From Symsagittifera roscoffensis (lineage: Eukaryota > Xenacoelomorpha > Acoela > Convolutidae), in assembly GCF_963678635.1 (NCBI RefSeq), contig NC_087069.1, positions 24,852,303-24,916,302 of the forward strand: 64,000 bases of DNA. The letters run 5' to 3'. Both the position numbers and the translations under genes were made by a program. This document shows, piece after piece, positions 34,031 through 45,372 of the stretch. Positions within the stretch are counted from its first letter, which is position 1; each line of letters opens with the position of its first letter. Below the pieces are notes generated by a model. It was not told where the DNA came from. It did no database searches and worked only from the letters and a program-made list of their open reading frames with translations.

Positions 34031-34440
34031 TCAACCGGATTTTTGATGAGCCAGGAATGCAAGATGATGACCTAGAGTCGACGACCGGAGGCCAAACGAG
34101 ATACGGCCGATAAGACTACCTGCTCCTCACCCGACTCCACCGCATCGGATGAGATCCGGTAACCAAGAGGAACTGCTTCCAACGGAGGAGAGGACTCAAC
34201 CAGGAAATGACACAGAGACCTACGACGCGATGGAAACTGAAGTTAATGGCGAAAGCGAAATGCTGGCCCCTCCAAATGAAGAAGGAGTGGAAATGCCGGG
34301 AAGGAAAGGGACTCGATGTTAGAGAAGAAGTCCGACCCAACCGAGTCCGCTTCGGAATAGACGAATTCGAAAGGGGATAGCCGAATTCCAGGAGTCCGCT
34401 TCGGATTAGACGAATTCGAAAGGGGATAGCTCCACCTCAA
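34031..34440 (+). pseudogene. pol: acidic and basic C-terminal tail
   Basis: One phase reads Glu-rich sequence (GNDTETYDAMETEVNGESE) followed, after a stop, by an arginine-rich end (LRNRRIRKG), as gypsy Pol polyproteins often have after the integrase. A 49-base duplication lies here: GTCCGCTTCGGA-type starts at 34345 and 34394, each with GACGAATTCGAAAGGGGATA. The duplication probably postdates the loss of function. Confidence 0.5.
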
Positions 34441-34754
34441 CAAAACTGAAATCGTTTTGTTTTTACTTTTCACCTCCCGCCCCGCAGTTTCGCCCCAATA
34501 ATTGTTATTCAGACTAAATGACTTGTTAGATGATGTTAAACCTAAAATTTTATAGTAGGGGATAGACCGAATATTACACCAGAATTGTAGTTATCACCTG
34601 TAAGGAAGATATTCAATTTATAAAATGGCAACTCTGTTAAGGGGAATGTATTAATTGGGAAAGGGACTGTATTAATAAGGAAACGTGGATGGGAACGCCC
34701 ATGGACCCCAGTCTTTCCCCTCATCCTCGAGCTGTTTAAATGATTAATTGAACT
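34441..34754. other. pol-env spacer
   Basis: Non-coding. Env of errantiviruses is made from a spliced RNA, so a splice acceptor would be expected near 34700-34760. A pyrimidine-rich CCCAGTCTTTCCCCTCATCC (34707) is the best candidate. Confidence 0.35.
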
Positions 34755-36757
34755 GTGAGAGGGGGCTCGTTGCTGGTCATTCTGGCCTTTCTGCTCTTGT
34801 TCGTGGTCGCTTCTTCCTCAGCGTTGACGATCAACCAAACAGCGGGAGCAGCGTTTGTGCAGGACACCCTCTCATCATTTCGAGTGCGATGGAGACGAAC
34901 TGGGTTTCAGTACCTTTTACCTTAGTACCGGCCATCAACAGGACCCTCCTCGACCTAACTTTTCATGAACACCAGTACATGTTAGCCAAGACGTGGGAGG
35001 AACACGACGGAAAGGTTTGTGATGACCTGAGCACTACGGAGGCTTAAATCAACATTACCAACTTGGCATTCAAGGGAATTGAGTATGAGATAGACGAAGT
35101 TGAGTCGATACTGGCGGAGATAAGGAATCGAGCTACAATTTTTGTGGACAAACATGAGGAGGGGGCTTCACGCGACAAGAGGTGGATGAAGCCGGCGCTC
35201 TGAGGCGTCGCCGCAGCAATTATACTCGCTCCTATTCTGAAGGATGGATTATGCTATTTTTTCTCCTTCTTTGGTTTACGCGGCGACAGTTCGAGAATGG
35301 ATCGATTGGGAGAGGAGGCCTATTTTGTGGAAGGCGCAGTCCGGACAATTGTGCTTGAGTCGGTTGAAAAGCTGCACCTCCTTAAGTAAGACCCAAACCC
35401 AGCTGAAATTAATCTCCCATGATTCCAACACAAATTTTGAGCTATTCCTTGCGACACTCCTGAGCCTGATCAACGAAATCGACGATCAACGAAATCGGAA
35501 GAGCGCGTGTGACCAGTATCAATGGGCTTCCATTTATAGCCTTGCGGTGAAGTTCTCCAATGTCGTTGCGAATCATTCACAGACCCTGGGCACCATACGT
35601 GGAGAGCTGATTGCTTACAAAATGGCGGTGCACAACTGCGGCTACAACCTGGATGACTCGTTGAGCGCACTTGCCCGCTGATCCGTACCAGCAACTTTGG
35701 TACCCCCGGAGCCCGGAGGTCCAGACCGACATTCTAGACGGAATCCACCTGGACAAGATGCAAGAGGTCATTCCCAAGACTGAGCTGATGACTTACTACG
35801 CATTCGAGCTCGTACATTCGACAGTAATCACAGAAACGGGGATCAAAGTGCTTGTCAACATCCCCATTCATCACACGATGGGACTACATGAAGTGTATCG
35901 AGCAATTTCCATTCCTCAGCCGTCAGATGGAGGAACCACAGCGACTCAATACAAATTTTCACACATGCCCCTTTTAGTATCGGAGCATCGCGACAATTTT
36001 GCGGAGGTTTCGAGGGACGTCATTGCGGCACACTGTAGTGGGAGCAACCGCTTGAATCTTTGCTTGAGACCATTTGCTATGTTCCGTAGTAGCGAGTCTT
36101 CGTGTTTGGCTAGTCTTTTCTTCGACCTGCCAACGACTGCGTTGATATTGTACCCTCAGGAAGGATGTATTAGCCTTACCCGAGACTCCTACGGCCACGT
36201 ATCTGGAAGATTCTACATACTTAGTAACTTCACGGGTCGACGACTACAGGCTGTTCAACTACAGCAGGGGGCTAAAGAAAGTGGCCAGCCAATAGCAGGC
36301 TGTCAGAGCTGCCTTCTACAACGGAGTTGCGAAGGCCGAATCGAAACACCAGACGGACGGTGCTTTGGTGCTGGTATCCGACCCGAGAACTTGCCAGTAC
36401 GATACGGGCATAATCATTACCATTAAGCAGCATCCCCTCATCCAAACCCTGTTTGCAACTATGGCGGAAGCGGAAAGAAATCTTCCCGGCGTGGTGAACT
36501 CGGCAGTTCTACGCAAACAAGCACGGAGTTATATGGTCGAAGCACTCCGTCTCAACTTGATCCAGTTACCGGAAGGATCCGTGGACGAGGATGTTTTGGC
36601 CGAATTTGCCAAACCCTTCGCGGATTAAATTTTGCGGAAGCTTACTTCTTTCAATTGGCAGATACTACGTAGCAGACTCGTGCGCTACGGGGTCGTGATA
36701 TGGGTTCTGTTGACCACCCTGGCAATGTTTGCATGCGTCTACTGGCGATGCTTCTAA
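34755..36757 (+). pseudogene. env: env-like glycoprotein, interrupted
   Basis: A ~2-kb envelope-type gene in several phases. A hydrophobic signal-peptide-like stretch is encoded at about 34767-34823, starting after a GTG where an ATG may have been lost. In a second phase the ectodomain is interrupted by TAA at 35045-35047 and, further on, by TGA at 35201-35203. Between them lies a furin-type RDKR (35171-35182), followed by a hydrophobic, alanine-rich segment like a fusion peptide. Three longer frames follow (35244-35681, 35671-36426, 36365 onward). A TAA at 36626-36628 separates the last frame from a C-terminal transmembrane segment (~36686-36739) that ends at TAA 36755-36757. This architecture (signal, cleavage, fusion peptide, anchor) is that of errantivirus Env. 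At least three stops and two phase shifts make it non-functional. Confidence 0.75.
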
Positions 36758-36792
36758 AAGAATAGTCGAAATGCGCATGTACTATACAGGGG

Positions 36793-37173
36793 ATGACGAG
36801 ACGAGAATCCCGAGCGTTCGAACTGTTGCGAGCTAAGGATGCGCGAATCACAACATATATTGCCACCAAAACACGACCCTCCTTATGACAGAAAATCACA
36901 AAGGCCAAGCAGCTACCCCCAGGGCCCGTCGAGAGTAAAATCGTTCAGCGGACAGTTCTATCTACCAACCAGATTCCCATAGAGCTCATCGTTTGACGAG
37001 GCGAACGCTTCGAGAACTACTGGGACGAATGATACGACCATTACGCCTTCGATGGGGAGAGGAATCAACTACGTCCGAGGGAAGTGGAGGAGTGTTTCTT
37101 GGCGAGGGCCGAGAATCGGGACCAGTGCTATGATGGATACTACGCTGTGATGAGGAGGATGGCGAGTGGGTAG
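36793..37173 (+). pseudogene. Extra frame downstream of env, three in-frame TGA
   Basis: After the env stop, a 126-codon plus frame opens with ATG and runs to TAG at 37171. It contains three TGA codons (36886, 36994, 37030) and no TAA or TAG inside. The peptide pieces are rich in charged and aromatic residues (ITTYIATKTRPSL, ERNQLRPREVEECFLARAEN). The second and third TGA could each be a decayed CGA arginine codon (CpG loss). I do not recognise it. It might be a small accessory gene of the element, or the remains of a further env exon. Confidence 0.4.
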
Positions 37174-38520
37174 AGAGAGAGAGAGAGAGAGCCAGTTCGA
37201 CCGGTCGTGAGTTGATAACTTTTTGAAAAACTATACCTAAACCTTCGTGTATTTGTTGCTAATCTAATCATATTAGGGTGCGACTCCATCTCGAATTTGA
37301 CAACTCGTCGTTTCATATCAACAAAACTAGCACCATAAGAGGTTGGCTCACACCCAGATGAGTCAATTAAATATTGCTTGAGTTATCCTGATCTAAGTAA
37401 CGTAGCGGTTAATTGTGTATTTAATTAGCGGGGGACCACCACGTGGGTCTGTGATTAATGACTAAGCTACGAAATAGAATACGAGGTCAAAAAGACAAAT
37501 GGTAAAGTGAACTGAGTATAATAGGCAATCATGTTTTTAAAAATTGCCTCGAGTGGGTAGTTAGGACAATTAGATTACAAGCTTACAAAAAAGAAGAAAA
37601 AAGAACTAGTCAAAAATTTACAATTTCGATTAGTTTTAATAAACATATACAACGGTATAAGATAATTCCATTAATGATTAATAGTTATGCTGTTCCGCTG
37701 GTAACGCCGCAAATTCTTTCGCTTCGCTGGGGAGCCACATTTTTGTACCAAATATGGGTGCAAGAAAGGTATCTCTAGCACCAAAATTGTCTATGTCAAC
37801 TCAATGGATAACTTCACGTCGTCCAGCTTCATTTCGTATAACCGCAATTCGCCAATTAAATGGAGGGTCATTGACGATGTTGGTGAAATGGCCCTCCACC
37901 CGCAGTTAACGAACATCACATTGATGTTATGTATCACACAGCGATCCGCTCGCTCCATCACCAAGGCCACCACATGGAGTTTGGCAACGGGGTGGACGAA
38001 CCACGATAAGTAGATTTTAGAGGGGAAGCTGATGAGTCGAGTGAACATCTTGGCTAGGACATGAAATTTTTTTGTCCCGCGAAAACGAAAAGCACCCTAC
38101 TAGCTGAAAGGAATTTTAAAAAAGGGAAAAGAACACTGGTTTCGCTACCGCAGAATATATGTTATACATCAGATGCACGACCCTTCAGTAGCAACTTACC
38201 TCAAGTTCGTTGGAGATTTGATCATAGCGATTGAAAATTAGGTGATTGAATTACAAAATGGTGGTAAATTATTTTAAGTTAAATAAACAGCGATAGCAGG
38301 GAAGTGGGATGGTAATAACTTGTTCAATCATTCGTAATAGAGAAAAATGACAGTTGGATGCAGATAAAGCGCATTTCAAAAGAGGAAAACCAATATAAAA
38401 ATGCGAGGGAAATAAAGGCTAGGTAGAAGTCAAGCCTATGTGCGACTACCCCAGAGGTTAAAATCATTTAAGTAGCGAGGGATGTATGTAATACCGAGCA
38501 ATTTTTCGGGAGAAAAATAA
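37174..38520. other. 3' internal region of the element
   Basis: Begins with an (AG)n run (37173-37189) and holds no convincing gene. A minus frame at 37791-38048 is protein-like but unrecognised. The region is repeated, with a ~325-base deletion, at 42706-43741. Confidence 0.6.
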
Positions 38521-38535
38521 GCTGGAAGGGAAGAC
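38521..38535 (+). promoter_or_regulatory. Polypurine tract
   Basis: GCTGGAAGGGAAGAC directly abuts the TGTAC start of the right LTR. The same run stands before the third LTR copy at 43742. Such a tract primes plus-strand synthesis. Confidence 0.7.
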
Positions 38536-40787
38536 TGTACAATTTTAATTTCTAGGCTTACCTAAGAAATTCTTGGCCTCATTCCTGTGACAAGGACCGA
38601 ATATCCCTTACCCTGCTGAGGTCCCTCGGTTTGGGTACAATAACACAAATAAAAGGCTTCGGAGCCATTCCGGCCGTGGTAATTTCCTGCTACATATAAC
38701 CATCTGGGGTGGTCTACTTCAGCGCGGTATTCGTAAAAATGAAACCCAAACAGCTGGGCAAGTACGCGTAAGTCAGTTTCAACAATCCCCCTATTTAGAA
38801 GAAATCGCCCGGGATTGAAAGGGGGAATTAAAAAGAGTTGTTACGAGATGACTTTTCACATTGCTGTTTGATCAACTCGGCTTGCAACCGTGTAGATTTA
38901 TGAGGTTTACCTGTCAGCAAGTAGTGAATACAATAAAAAAACATTTCAAAAAAACATTTCAAAAAAACATTTCAACCCTATGACCCCCCACTTCCGGTTT
39001 TATGCCCCAAGTAAACAAACCCATCCCGAAGTCGTTTCTCGGCCTCCAAAGAGCGCACTGAACTGAAACTCAGAGGTATGATAGGTAATGACAAGATACA
39101 TCTTGGATCATAACTTGAAACAAAACCGGCGGTTGGGCCGTAAGCTATTAGCACTTGGAAAAACAGCCCCTTAGACCGGAAATAGGCAAATTACGCGAAA
39201 TAATGAACGTTGGCAAAATGATTTTATTGCGGCAATCGAAATACGATACAAACCCTGAAAAAGGTCGCTTGTGAAAAAAAACCCTCCGGCGACTCCTTCC
39301 GGTGTTAAAAGTACTTTTCCGGAAAAAGTGATTATGGACCTTAGAAATGGTATTACTTGTGAAGTATTAATGGGATATGAATGAAACTTGGTAGTTAGGA
39401 CCCCCATGGGATTTTGAACCCAAAATATGGAAGTTTGACCCCTGTTGACTACTGGGTGACCTTAAGTTGACATTTCGGCTTTTTGACAAAGCCCCAAGAT
39501 TAATACCGGAAAGTGGCATATTCCCTAGCCCAACCCCTGGAGATGAGAATGGGTCACCTTGCAAAAGATGGGGAAAGCCTATTTATTGGGAACTAGAGCA
39601 GAAGCTGATAGAGATATAGCTTTACATCGCAACCTTGGAGAAGTGGATTTAATTCAAAGTGGACTGGGGCCAGTAAATAATTGGGTCAGTTTAGCTTGGC
39701 AAGTGATCTTTAAAAGCATTTCAATTAGACTAAAGAAAAGTAGTCGCAGAGCAATCTGATAGTAAAAGGACCGCAGCATGAGATATAGGTCTCCTAAATA
39801 ATATAAACGGACGGGGAATTTACTTGGCTTCTCGGAGGTAACTTTTTGGTTTGATTTGACCCCTAATATAGACATATTACGTTCCGCTGATAGCTAGAAG
39901 TTCGGGATTGGATTGGGAGTAGAGCACAAATAGAATTTTTAGATGCCTGAAATGTATTAGCTACCCATAAAAAAGGGTCCCCCCTTCCCTTGGGAGGCAG
40001 GAACGTTAACGGAATAATTAAACGAAAGACCTTGGGAGGAACATTGAGTAAACATAGCATGGTTTGGAGGTTGAGTTGAACTCGAGGGCTGAAGTCACTG
40101 AGGCAAAGAATTAGTTGATATCTAATAGGCGTGAAAAGGTTGATAAAAAACCGATATTGGCACGTCGCAAAACTGACAGGGTGAGGGATATAGCCTTAAA
40201 ACATGTGCGGACGGGTGGTTTAAGCGGATGTCATGACTGATAGAGAAGGGCGGCGTGACTTAACTAAAACTAAGTGTAAAGAAAGATAAGGAATTGGAGT
40301 GTACCGGAGAGCCTGTAGGAGTCAGATGAATTTTTGCCAGCGAATCGAGTAGTTGGTTTTCGAAGTAAGAGAACAACTGTATCAGAAATAGTAGATAGTT
40401 GCTTCTCGTCAGAGATTCTCTAGAGAGATAATAGTTCAGTATTAGTGGAGTATGCTGGAAGTTAATTGCAGTTAGGCAATTAATGCTGATAAATCGCAGA
40501 CCCTTTCATTATGATTCGATTATTAGATTATAACCTGGCCACTCAGAGCCCTCTGTAATCAGACGTATAATCATCTGAATCAAATTACAATTAGAAGTTC
40601 TTGCGATTGTGTCGAGTAGACAAGACAGCCGGAAAAGCAATTCACAAAAGGGGCAAGCAACAAAAAAAGTACAGGATTTTTGCCACCGAGTCAACTCTTT
40701 CGGATTGTAGAAAGTAGTGAATCTCGGTCGCCCCGCTGAATTCACTGCCAAAGGGACAACTTGCGAAAGAATCCCCCAAATCTACTT
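38536..40787 (+). repeat. Right LTR, 2.25 kb, internally deleted
   Basis: Matches the left LTR from both ends. Compared with it, about 770 bases (left-LTR positions ~26690-27460) are missing. The deletion point carries three tandem copies of the 13-mer AAAAAAACATTTC (38935-38973), where the other LTRs have one. The LTR copy at 43742 still has the missing section, so the deletion happened after the tandem duplication. Confidence 0.85.
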
Positions 40788-40791
40788 TTAG
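40788..40791. repeat. Target-site duplication TTAG, right
   Basis: Matches TTAG at 26310-26313; see that entry. Confidence 0.6.
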
Positions 40792-41999
40792 AAACTTTCA
40801 AAAGTGTAGAGAAATTCCACTATCCTACAATTTTCTCATAAAAAAGTCCTAAGACAGTTCCGAAGTTCATAAAAATTGTAAAAAGTTTTCGGATTCTTTT
40901 TCTTTATTGTAAAATGTCAATTTTGATGAATCATGTCATATAGCTTAGAGATTTTGTACGTGAGCTTAAACGTTAGAGATTTTTGAAACAAAAAAACTTC
41001 TAAAAATCATCAAAAAACTAACGCTAAGCAGTCAGTGGTTTTTCGTGAAACTGAAGTTCCGAAACCCGACAAGTGGCTTGTGAAGTTCCGTAATTGTAGT
41101 CAATGATAGAAATTTTATTTGCAGCATTCAAAAAAGCAGCAAGAACCTTTTAGATCTAACAAACAACAAGAACACACAAGAACACAGAGACGAAGCTTCG
41201 CTTCGACAACACTAGCGACAACACGGAAAAAATCAGCTTTATATAGTACAACAAGAAAAACAATAAGCCTCGAATTATAAGCCTCGCTACGGCTGAGATT
41301 CTATCTGCGTCCTTGAGATTAAGAGTCACACACACACTAACCAATCAGCCACGGAAGCTTGTTTGTAGATCGAAGATAAAACACTAGCCAAAATTTAAGC
41401 AGAGAATAGTTGCTATGCATTTTCACAGCTTCAGTGAAACTTCCAGATAAGTGAGCATTTTAATGAACACTTTATTCGCGAGTTAACTTAGAAAAAAAAC
41501 GGTCGTATTAACACACTAAGCTGATGCTAGTGTAAAGAGCATAATAACGACCGAACTAAATAATTTTTAAGCTTTAGTTGCCCCAGGGAACATGGTTCTT
41601 TTGAGCATTATGAAGATGTTTAAAACGTAACAACCGCCAAGTGACGTTAATGAAACTTTGGTTTTGGAACTGTTTTTGGCTGTGGCACTACAGCCTAAAT
41701 TGTTTGCTGATGATTTTTAGTTAACTCATGGTTGCACGGCTCCACTTTTGTGGCCTAGATTTATAAATATGGTTGCTTCACTTTGTTACTTGGACGTGTT
41801 GCCTTTTGATCTTTTTAAACTGAAATTAATCAGAAAAATATTAAGAGACTTTTTTTTACCGATGGCTGCTAGTAGTTTGACGGTGGCAATGATTAAAAAT
41901 CCTGTTCATTTACTTTGATTTAAAAAATCCTGACATTTTTTTGCAATCTTTGTTTTGAAATTTTGTAAAATTTCCCATTTATCTTCAATATTATTGAAT
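40792..41999. other. Host flank right of the element
   Basis: No gene. Blocks 40958-41105 and 41503-42000 recur in unit 2. The section between them (41115-41500) is present only here and contains CA/ACAA-rich runs and CGAAGCTTCGCTTCG. It could be an insertion in unit 1 or a deletion in unit 2. Confidence 0.5.
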
Positions 42000-42029
42000 C
42001 AGTAGTAGTAGTAGTAGTAGTAGTAGTAA

Positions 42030-42073
<44 letters not shown>

Positions 42074-42080
42074 CTAGTAA
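42000..42080. repeat. (AGT)n microsatellite, unit 1 copy
   Basis: About 25 AGT triplets with a few interruptions (AAAAGT, ACTAGT). The reading frame of poly-threonine on the minus strand is an artefact. Confidence 0.95.
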
Positions 42081-44201
42081 TAATAGTAAAAGATTTCAAT
42101 TTACCCCTTGGGGAATTACTAAGAAGGAGCAAAAATCCATTCAAAATTGTTGCATTTTATGTACGAAAAAAACATCGGCATATCAAAGGTCTCGAACAAG
42201 AAACGTAAAAATTGAATTTTGATGATCATAACTTGTTAAAAAAAGATCCACTTCTGACTGCTTGACACTCCTGATGAGTCTATAACATTGTGACTCTACA
42301 TCTCAACAAAGTCATTGACCACGTTCACTATCCGAAAGAAGAAAGACTTTGAAGTGAGGTTTTTTCACGAGTTTTTCCGCGGCTTCAACCTCGTGAAGTG
42401 GGTATTTCGTATTGATTGAGTAGGTTGCTGAATGTTAAAGAAACAACAGTTTTTTCCATAGAACCAGCAGTTATTTAGTCTTTATGAGCAAAATTCTTTA
42501 TATTTAGTCACATATCCAAGTAAATGTTTTTATACAATCACAACAAAAACACAAAAATTTTAGTGTTTCAGACTAATATCATCAGATTTACCTAACAAAT
42601 ATGAAAGCAGCCCAAGATAAATCACATTTCTTTCTCGCCCGTGTTACATTCCTTGGACATATTTCTTAGACCTCAGAAGACCACTTTCTTATTTTGGAGA
42701 GAGAGCCAGTTCGACCGGTCGTGAGTTGATAACTTTAAGAAAAACTATACCTAAACATTCGTGTATTTGTTGCTAAACTAATCATATTAGGGTGCGACTC
42801 CACCTCGAATTTGACAACTCGTCGTTTCATAACAACAAAACTAGCACCATAAGAGTTTGGCTCACACCCAGATGAGTAAAATAAATATTGCTTGAGTCCC
42901 CAAGTCAAGTTATCCTGATCTAAGTAACGTAGCGGTTAACTGTGTATCCAATTAGTGGGGGACCACCACGTGGGTCTGTGATTAATGACTAAGCTAGAAA
43001 ATAGAATACGAGGTCAAAATGACAATTAGTAGAGTGAACTGAGTATAATAGGCTAAGATGTTTTAAAAAATTGCCTCGAGTGGTTAGTTAGCAGCCAGGA
43101 CAATTAACGAACATCACATTGATGTTATGTATCACACAGCGATCCGCCCGCTTCCTCACCAAGGCCACCACATGTAGTTTGGCAACGGGGTGGACAAACC
43201 ACGATAATTAGATTTTAGAGGAGAAGCTGATGAGTCGAGTGAACATCTTGGCTAGAACATGAAAATTTTTTGTCCCGCGAAAACGAAAAGCACCCCACTA
43301 GCTGAAAGGAAATAAAAAAGAGAAAAGAACCCTGGTTTCGCTACCGCAGAAGATATGTTATACATCAGATGCACGACCCTTCAGTAGCAACTTACCTCAA
43401 GTTCGTTGGAGATTTGATCAGAGCGATTGAAAATTAGGTGATTGAATTACAAAATGGTGGTAAATTATTTTAAGTTGGTATCTTAAATAAACAGCGATAG
43501 CAGGGAAGTGGGATGGTAATAACTTGTTCTTTCATTCGTAATAGAGAAAAATGACAGTTGGATGCAGATAAAGCGCATTTCAAAAGAGGAAAAAACCAAT
43601 ATAAGAATGCGAGGGAAATAAAGGCTAGGTAGAAGTCAAGCCTATGTGAGACTACCCCAGAGATTAAAATCATTTAAGTAGCGAGGGAGGTATGTAATAC
43701 CGAGCAATTTTTCGGGAGAAAAATAAGCTGGAAGGGAAGTCTGTACAATTTGAAATTCTAGGCTTTTCTAAGAAAGTCTTGGCCTCATTCCTGGGATAAG
43801 GACCGAATGTCCCTTACCCTGCTGAGGTCCCTCGGTTTGGGTACAATAACACAAATAAAGGGCTTCTGAGCCATTCCGGCCGTGGTAATTTCCTGCTACA
43901 AATAATCTTCTGGGTTGGTCTACTTCAGCGCGGTATTCGTAAAATTGAAACCCAAACAGCTGGGCAAGTACGTGAAGTCAATTTCAATTTTCCCCTGTTT
44001 AGAAGGGATTGCCCGGGATTGAAAGGGGGAATTAAAAAGAGTTGTAACGAGATGACTGTTCCCATTGCTGTTTGATCAACTCGGCTTCCAACCGTGTAGA
44101 TTTATGAGGTTTACCTGTCAGCAATTAGTGAATACAATCAAGAAAACATTTCAAATTTGGTCGAGCACACTCAAGAGTGATCGGTTCGTGCGTTGTTAAG
44201 T

Positions 44202-44672
44202 TCACGGTGGGGCTATCTTCCGTTGATAATGGGTTATTGCACATGTTGAGGTTAAAATTCCGGCACAACGTTTCCCTGGTGCTAAACTAAAGTACCTCAT
44301 CGGTCCGTCGTCGATCATGATCGGAGGAAGAATTTGCCAACCGTTGCAAGCACCGCTGACGGCTCGACAGTGGGTTCTTATCGACTTTGAGTAGAATCTC
44401 GAGGATGCGGTCCAATCGAGACGTACCGAACCACCCTGGTGATCTAATTCATTTTCGTGCAAATCTTGCAGGGTAGAGGCAGCGTTTCCGTCGTGTAACG
44501 CTACCTGCCCGAAACGATAAAGTGTATGATTGGAAAGAGAAATGGATAAGTCCTTGCGGCGGAATGCATAACGGTCTTTTCGGGGCAAATTGCGGAGCAT
44601 GGCCTCACGGTCGTTAGATCCAGCCTCAAGAAAAACTACAATTTTAGATTATTCAGAATAGTTCATCTTAAA
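44202..44672 (-). pseudogene. Antisense integrase H2C2 zinc-finger fragment, fuller copy
   Basis: The minus-strand frame extends the fragment seen in the left LTR. After PRKDRYAFRRKDLSISLSNH and TLYRF it continues DLHENELDHQGG, then SSRFY, then CNGWQ. This is the layout of the integrase zinc-binding domain: HH pair (His codons 44457-44459 and 44439-44441), an RxY/F-type strand ~20 residues on, and C-x2-C-Q, in which the second Cys has become Trp (44337-44339). An in-frame TAA replaces the tyrosine of the left-LTR copy near the N-terminus. The sequence beyond CNGWQ is not recognised. It is inferred to be a piece of another element's or host integrase gene carried by the LTR. Confidence 0.5.
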
Positions 44673-44920
44673 GTAATGTCGGTTTGCACACAAAATTACA
44701 TTTCAAAATTCAAGTACGTGTAGCTAGAGTGGTTATTCGATAAGTTAAGTAAACATTTGGTCAAGCTTAAAACAGATCAGGTTGGCAGAAATTGTCATTC
44801 ATATTCCAGAAAACAAAGTTTGACAAAATCGGCGAAACCCCCCCAAATCAAAACTAAGAAAGGTAATGTTATGAGATGATTTGACCCGGGCATACAAAAA
44901 CAGGAACCCTCAGACCCTTT

Positions 44921-44937
44921 GGGGGGGGGGGGGGGGG
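44921..44937. repeat. G17 homopolymer in the third LTR copy
   Basis: Seventeen consecutive G where the left LTR has six. The left LTR instead has a C17 run at 27211-27227, where this copy has seven C. Confidence 0.9.
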
Positions 44938-45372
44938 CAAGTGATAACGGTCCCCGGAAGTGTAAATGGCCCTCTCAGAACTCGGAAACTAGCGGCGTTT
45001 TTGGGCTCAAGTTTTAGTATGTTTTAGGCCTAGTCAAGGAAAGCTTAAGTTTGGAACCCCAGACCCCTATGATCCCCAACTTCCGGTTTTTTGCCCTAAA
45101 TAAACAAATCCAACCCGAACTCGTTTCTCGGCTTCCAATGAGCGCAGGGAACTGAAACTTAGAGGGATGATAGGTAATGACAAGATACATCTTGTATCAT
45201 AATTTGAAACAAAACCGCCGGTTGGACCGTAAGCTATTAGCACTTGGAAAAACAGCCCCTTAGACCGGAAATAGGCAAATTACGCGAAATGATGAACAAG
45301 AAAAATTAATTTTATTGCGGCAATCGGCATACGATACAAACCTTGAAAAAAGATCCCTTGTGAAAAAACCCT

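Larger units (their letters stand above)
26314..40787 (+). mobile_element. Ty3/gypsy errantivirus-like LTR element, 14.5 kb, decayed
   Basis: Complete outline of an env-bearing Ty3/gypsy element in plus orientation: left LTR (26314-29336), primer-binding site (29337), gag with CCHC knuckle, protease, RT, RNase H and integrase in the canonical gypsy order, env with signal peptide, dibasic cleavage site and C-terminal anchor, an extra downstream frame, a long 3' internal region, a purine tract, and right LTR (38536-40787), framed by TTAG. The gag, pol, env and downstream frames are all interrupted by frameshifts or stops, so this copy cannot be autonomous. It is unusually long because of the ~3-kb LTRs and the ~1.4-kb 3' internal region. 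Env placement identifies an errantivirus-type element; the subfamily cannot be settled by eye. Confidence 0.9.
37174..42692. repeat. Tandem segmental duplication, unit 1
   Basis: Covers the 3' internal region, the right LTR and ~1.9 kb of host flank. The same order is found again at 42693-46982. The left breakpoint is in an (AG)n run, and the junction reads TTCTTATTTTGGAGAGAGAG at about 42687-42706, where unit 1's right end meets unit 2's left end. Unit 1 retains ~385 bases at 41115-41500 that unit 2 lacks. Confidence 0.85.
43742..45372 (+). repeat. Third LTR copy, 3' part deleted
   Basis: Starts TGTACAATTTGAAATTC after the same purine tract as the right LTR. It keeps the central section lost from the right LTR plus about 190 bases lost from the left LTR. 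It breaks off at AAAACCCTCCCC/TACGTG, where the flank of unit 2 begins. It therefore preserves the most complete 5' half of the LTR. Confidence 0.85.

Noticed and set aside
36793-37173. TGA reassigned to an amino acid
   Set aside because: Env of the same element is broken by TAA as well as TGA, and other genes show frameshifts, so ordinary decay is enough.
44280-44480. Tc1/mariner transposase (VRLDW resembling the DWPA motif)
   Set aside because: The surrounding HH and C-x2-x-Q layout fits an integrase zinc finger better, and no SPDLNPIE-like sequence follows.
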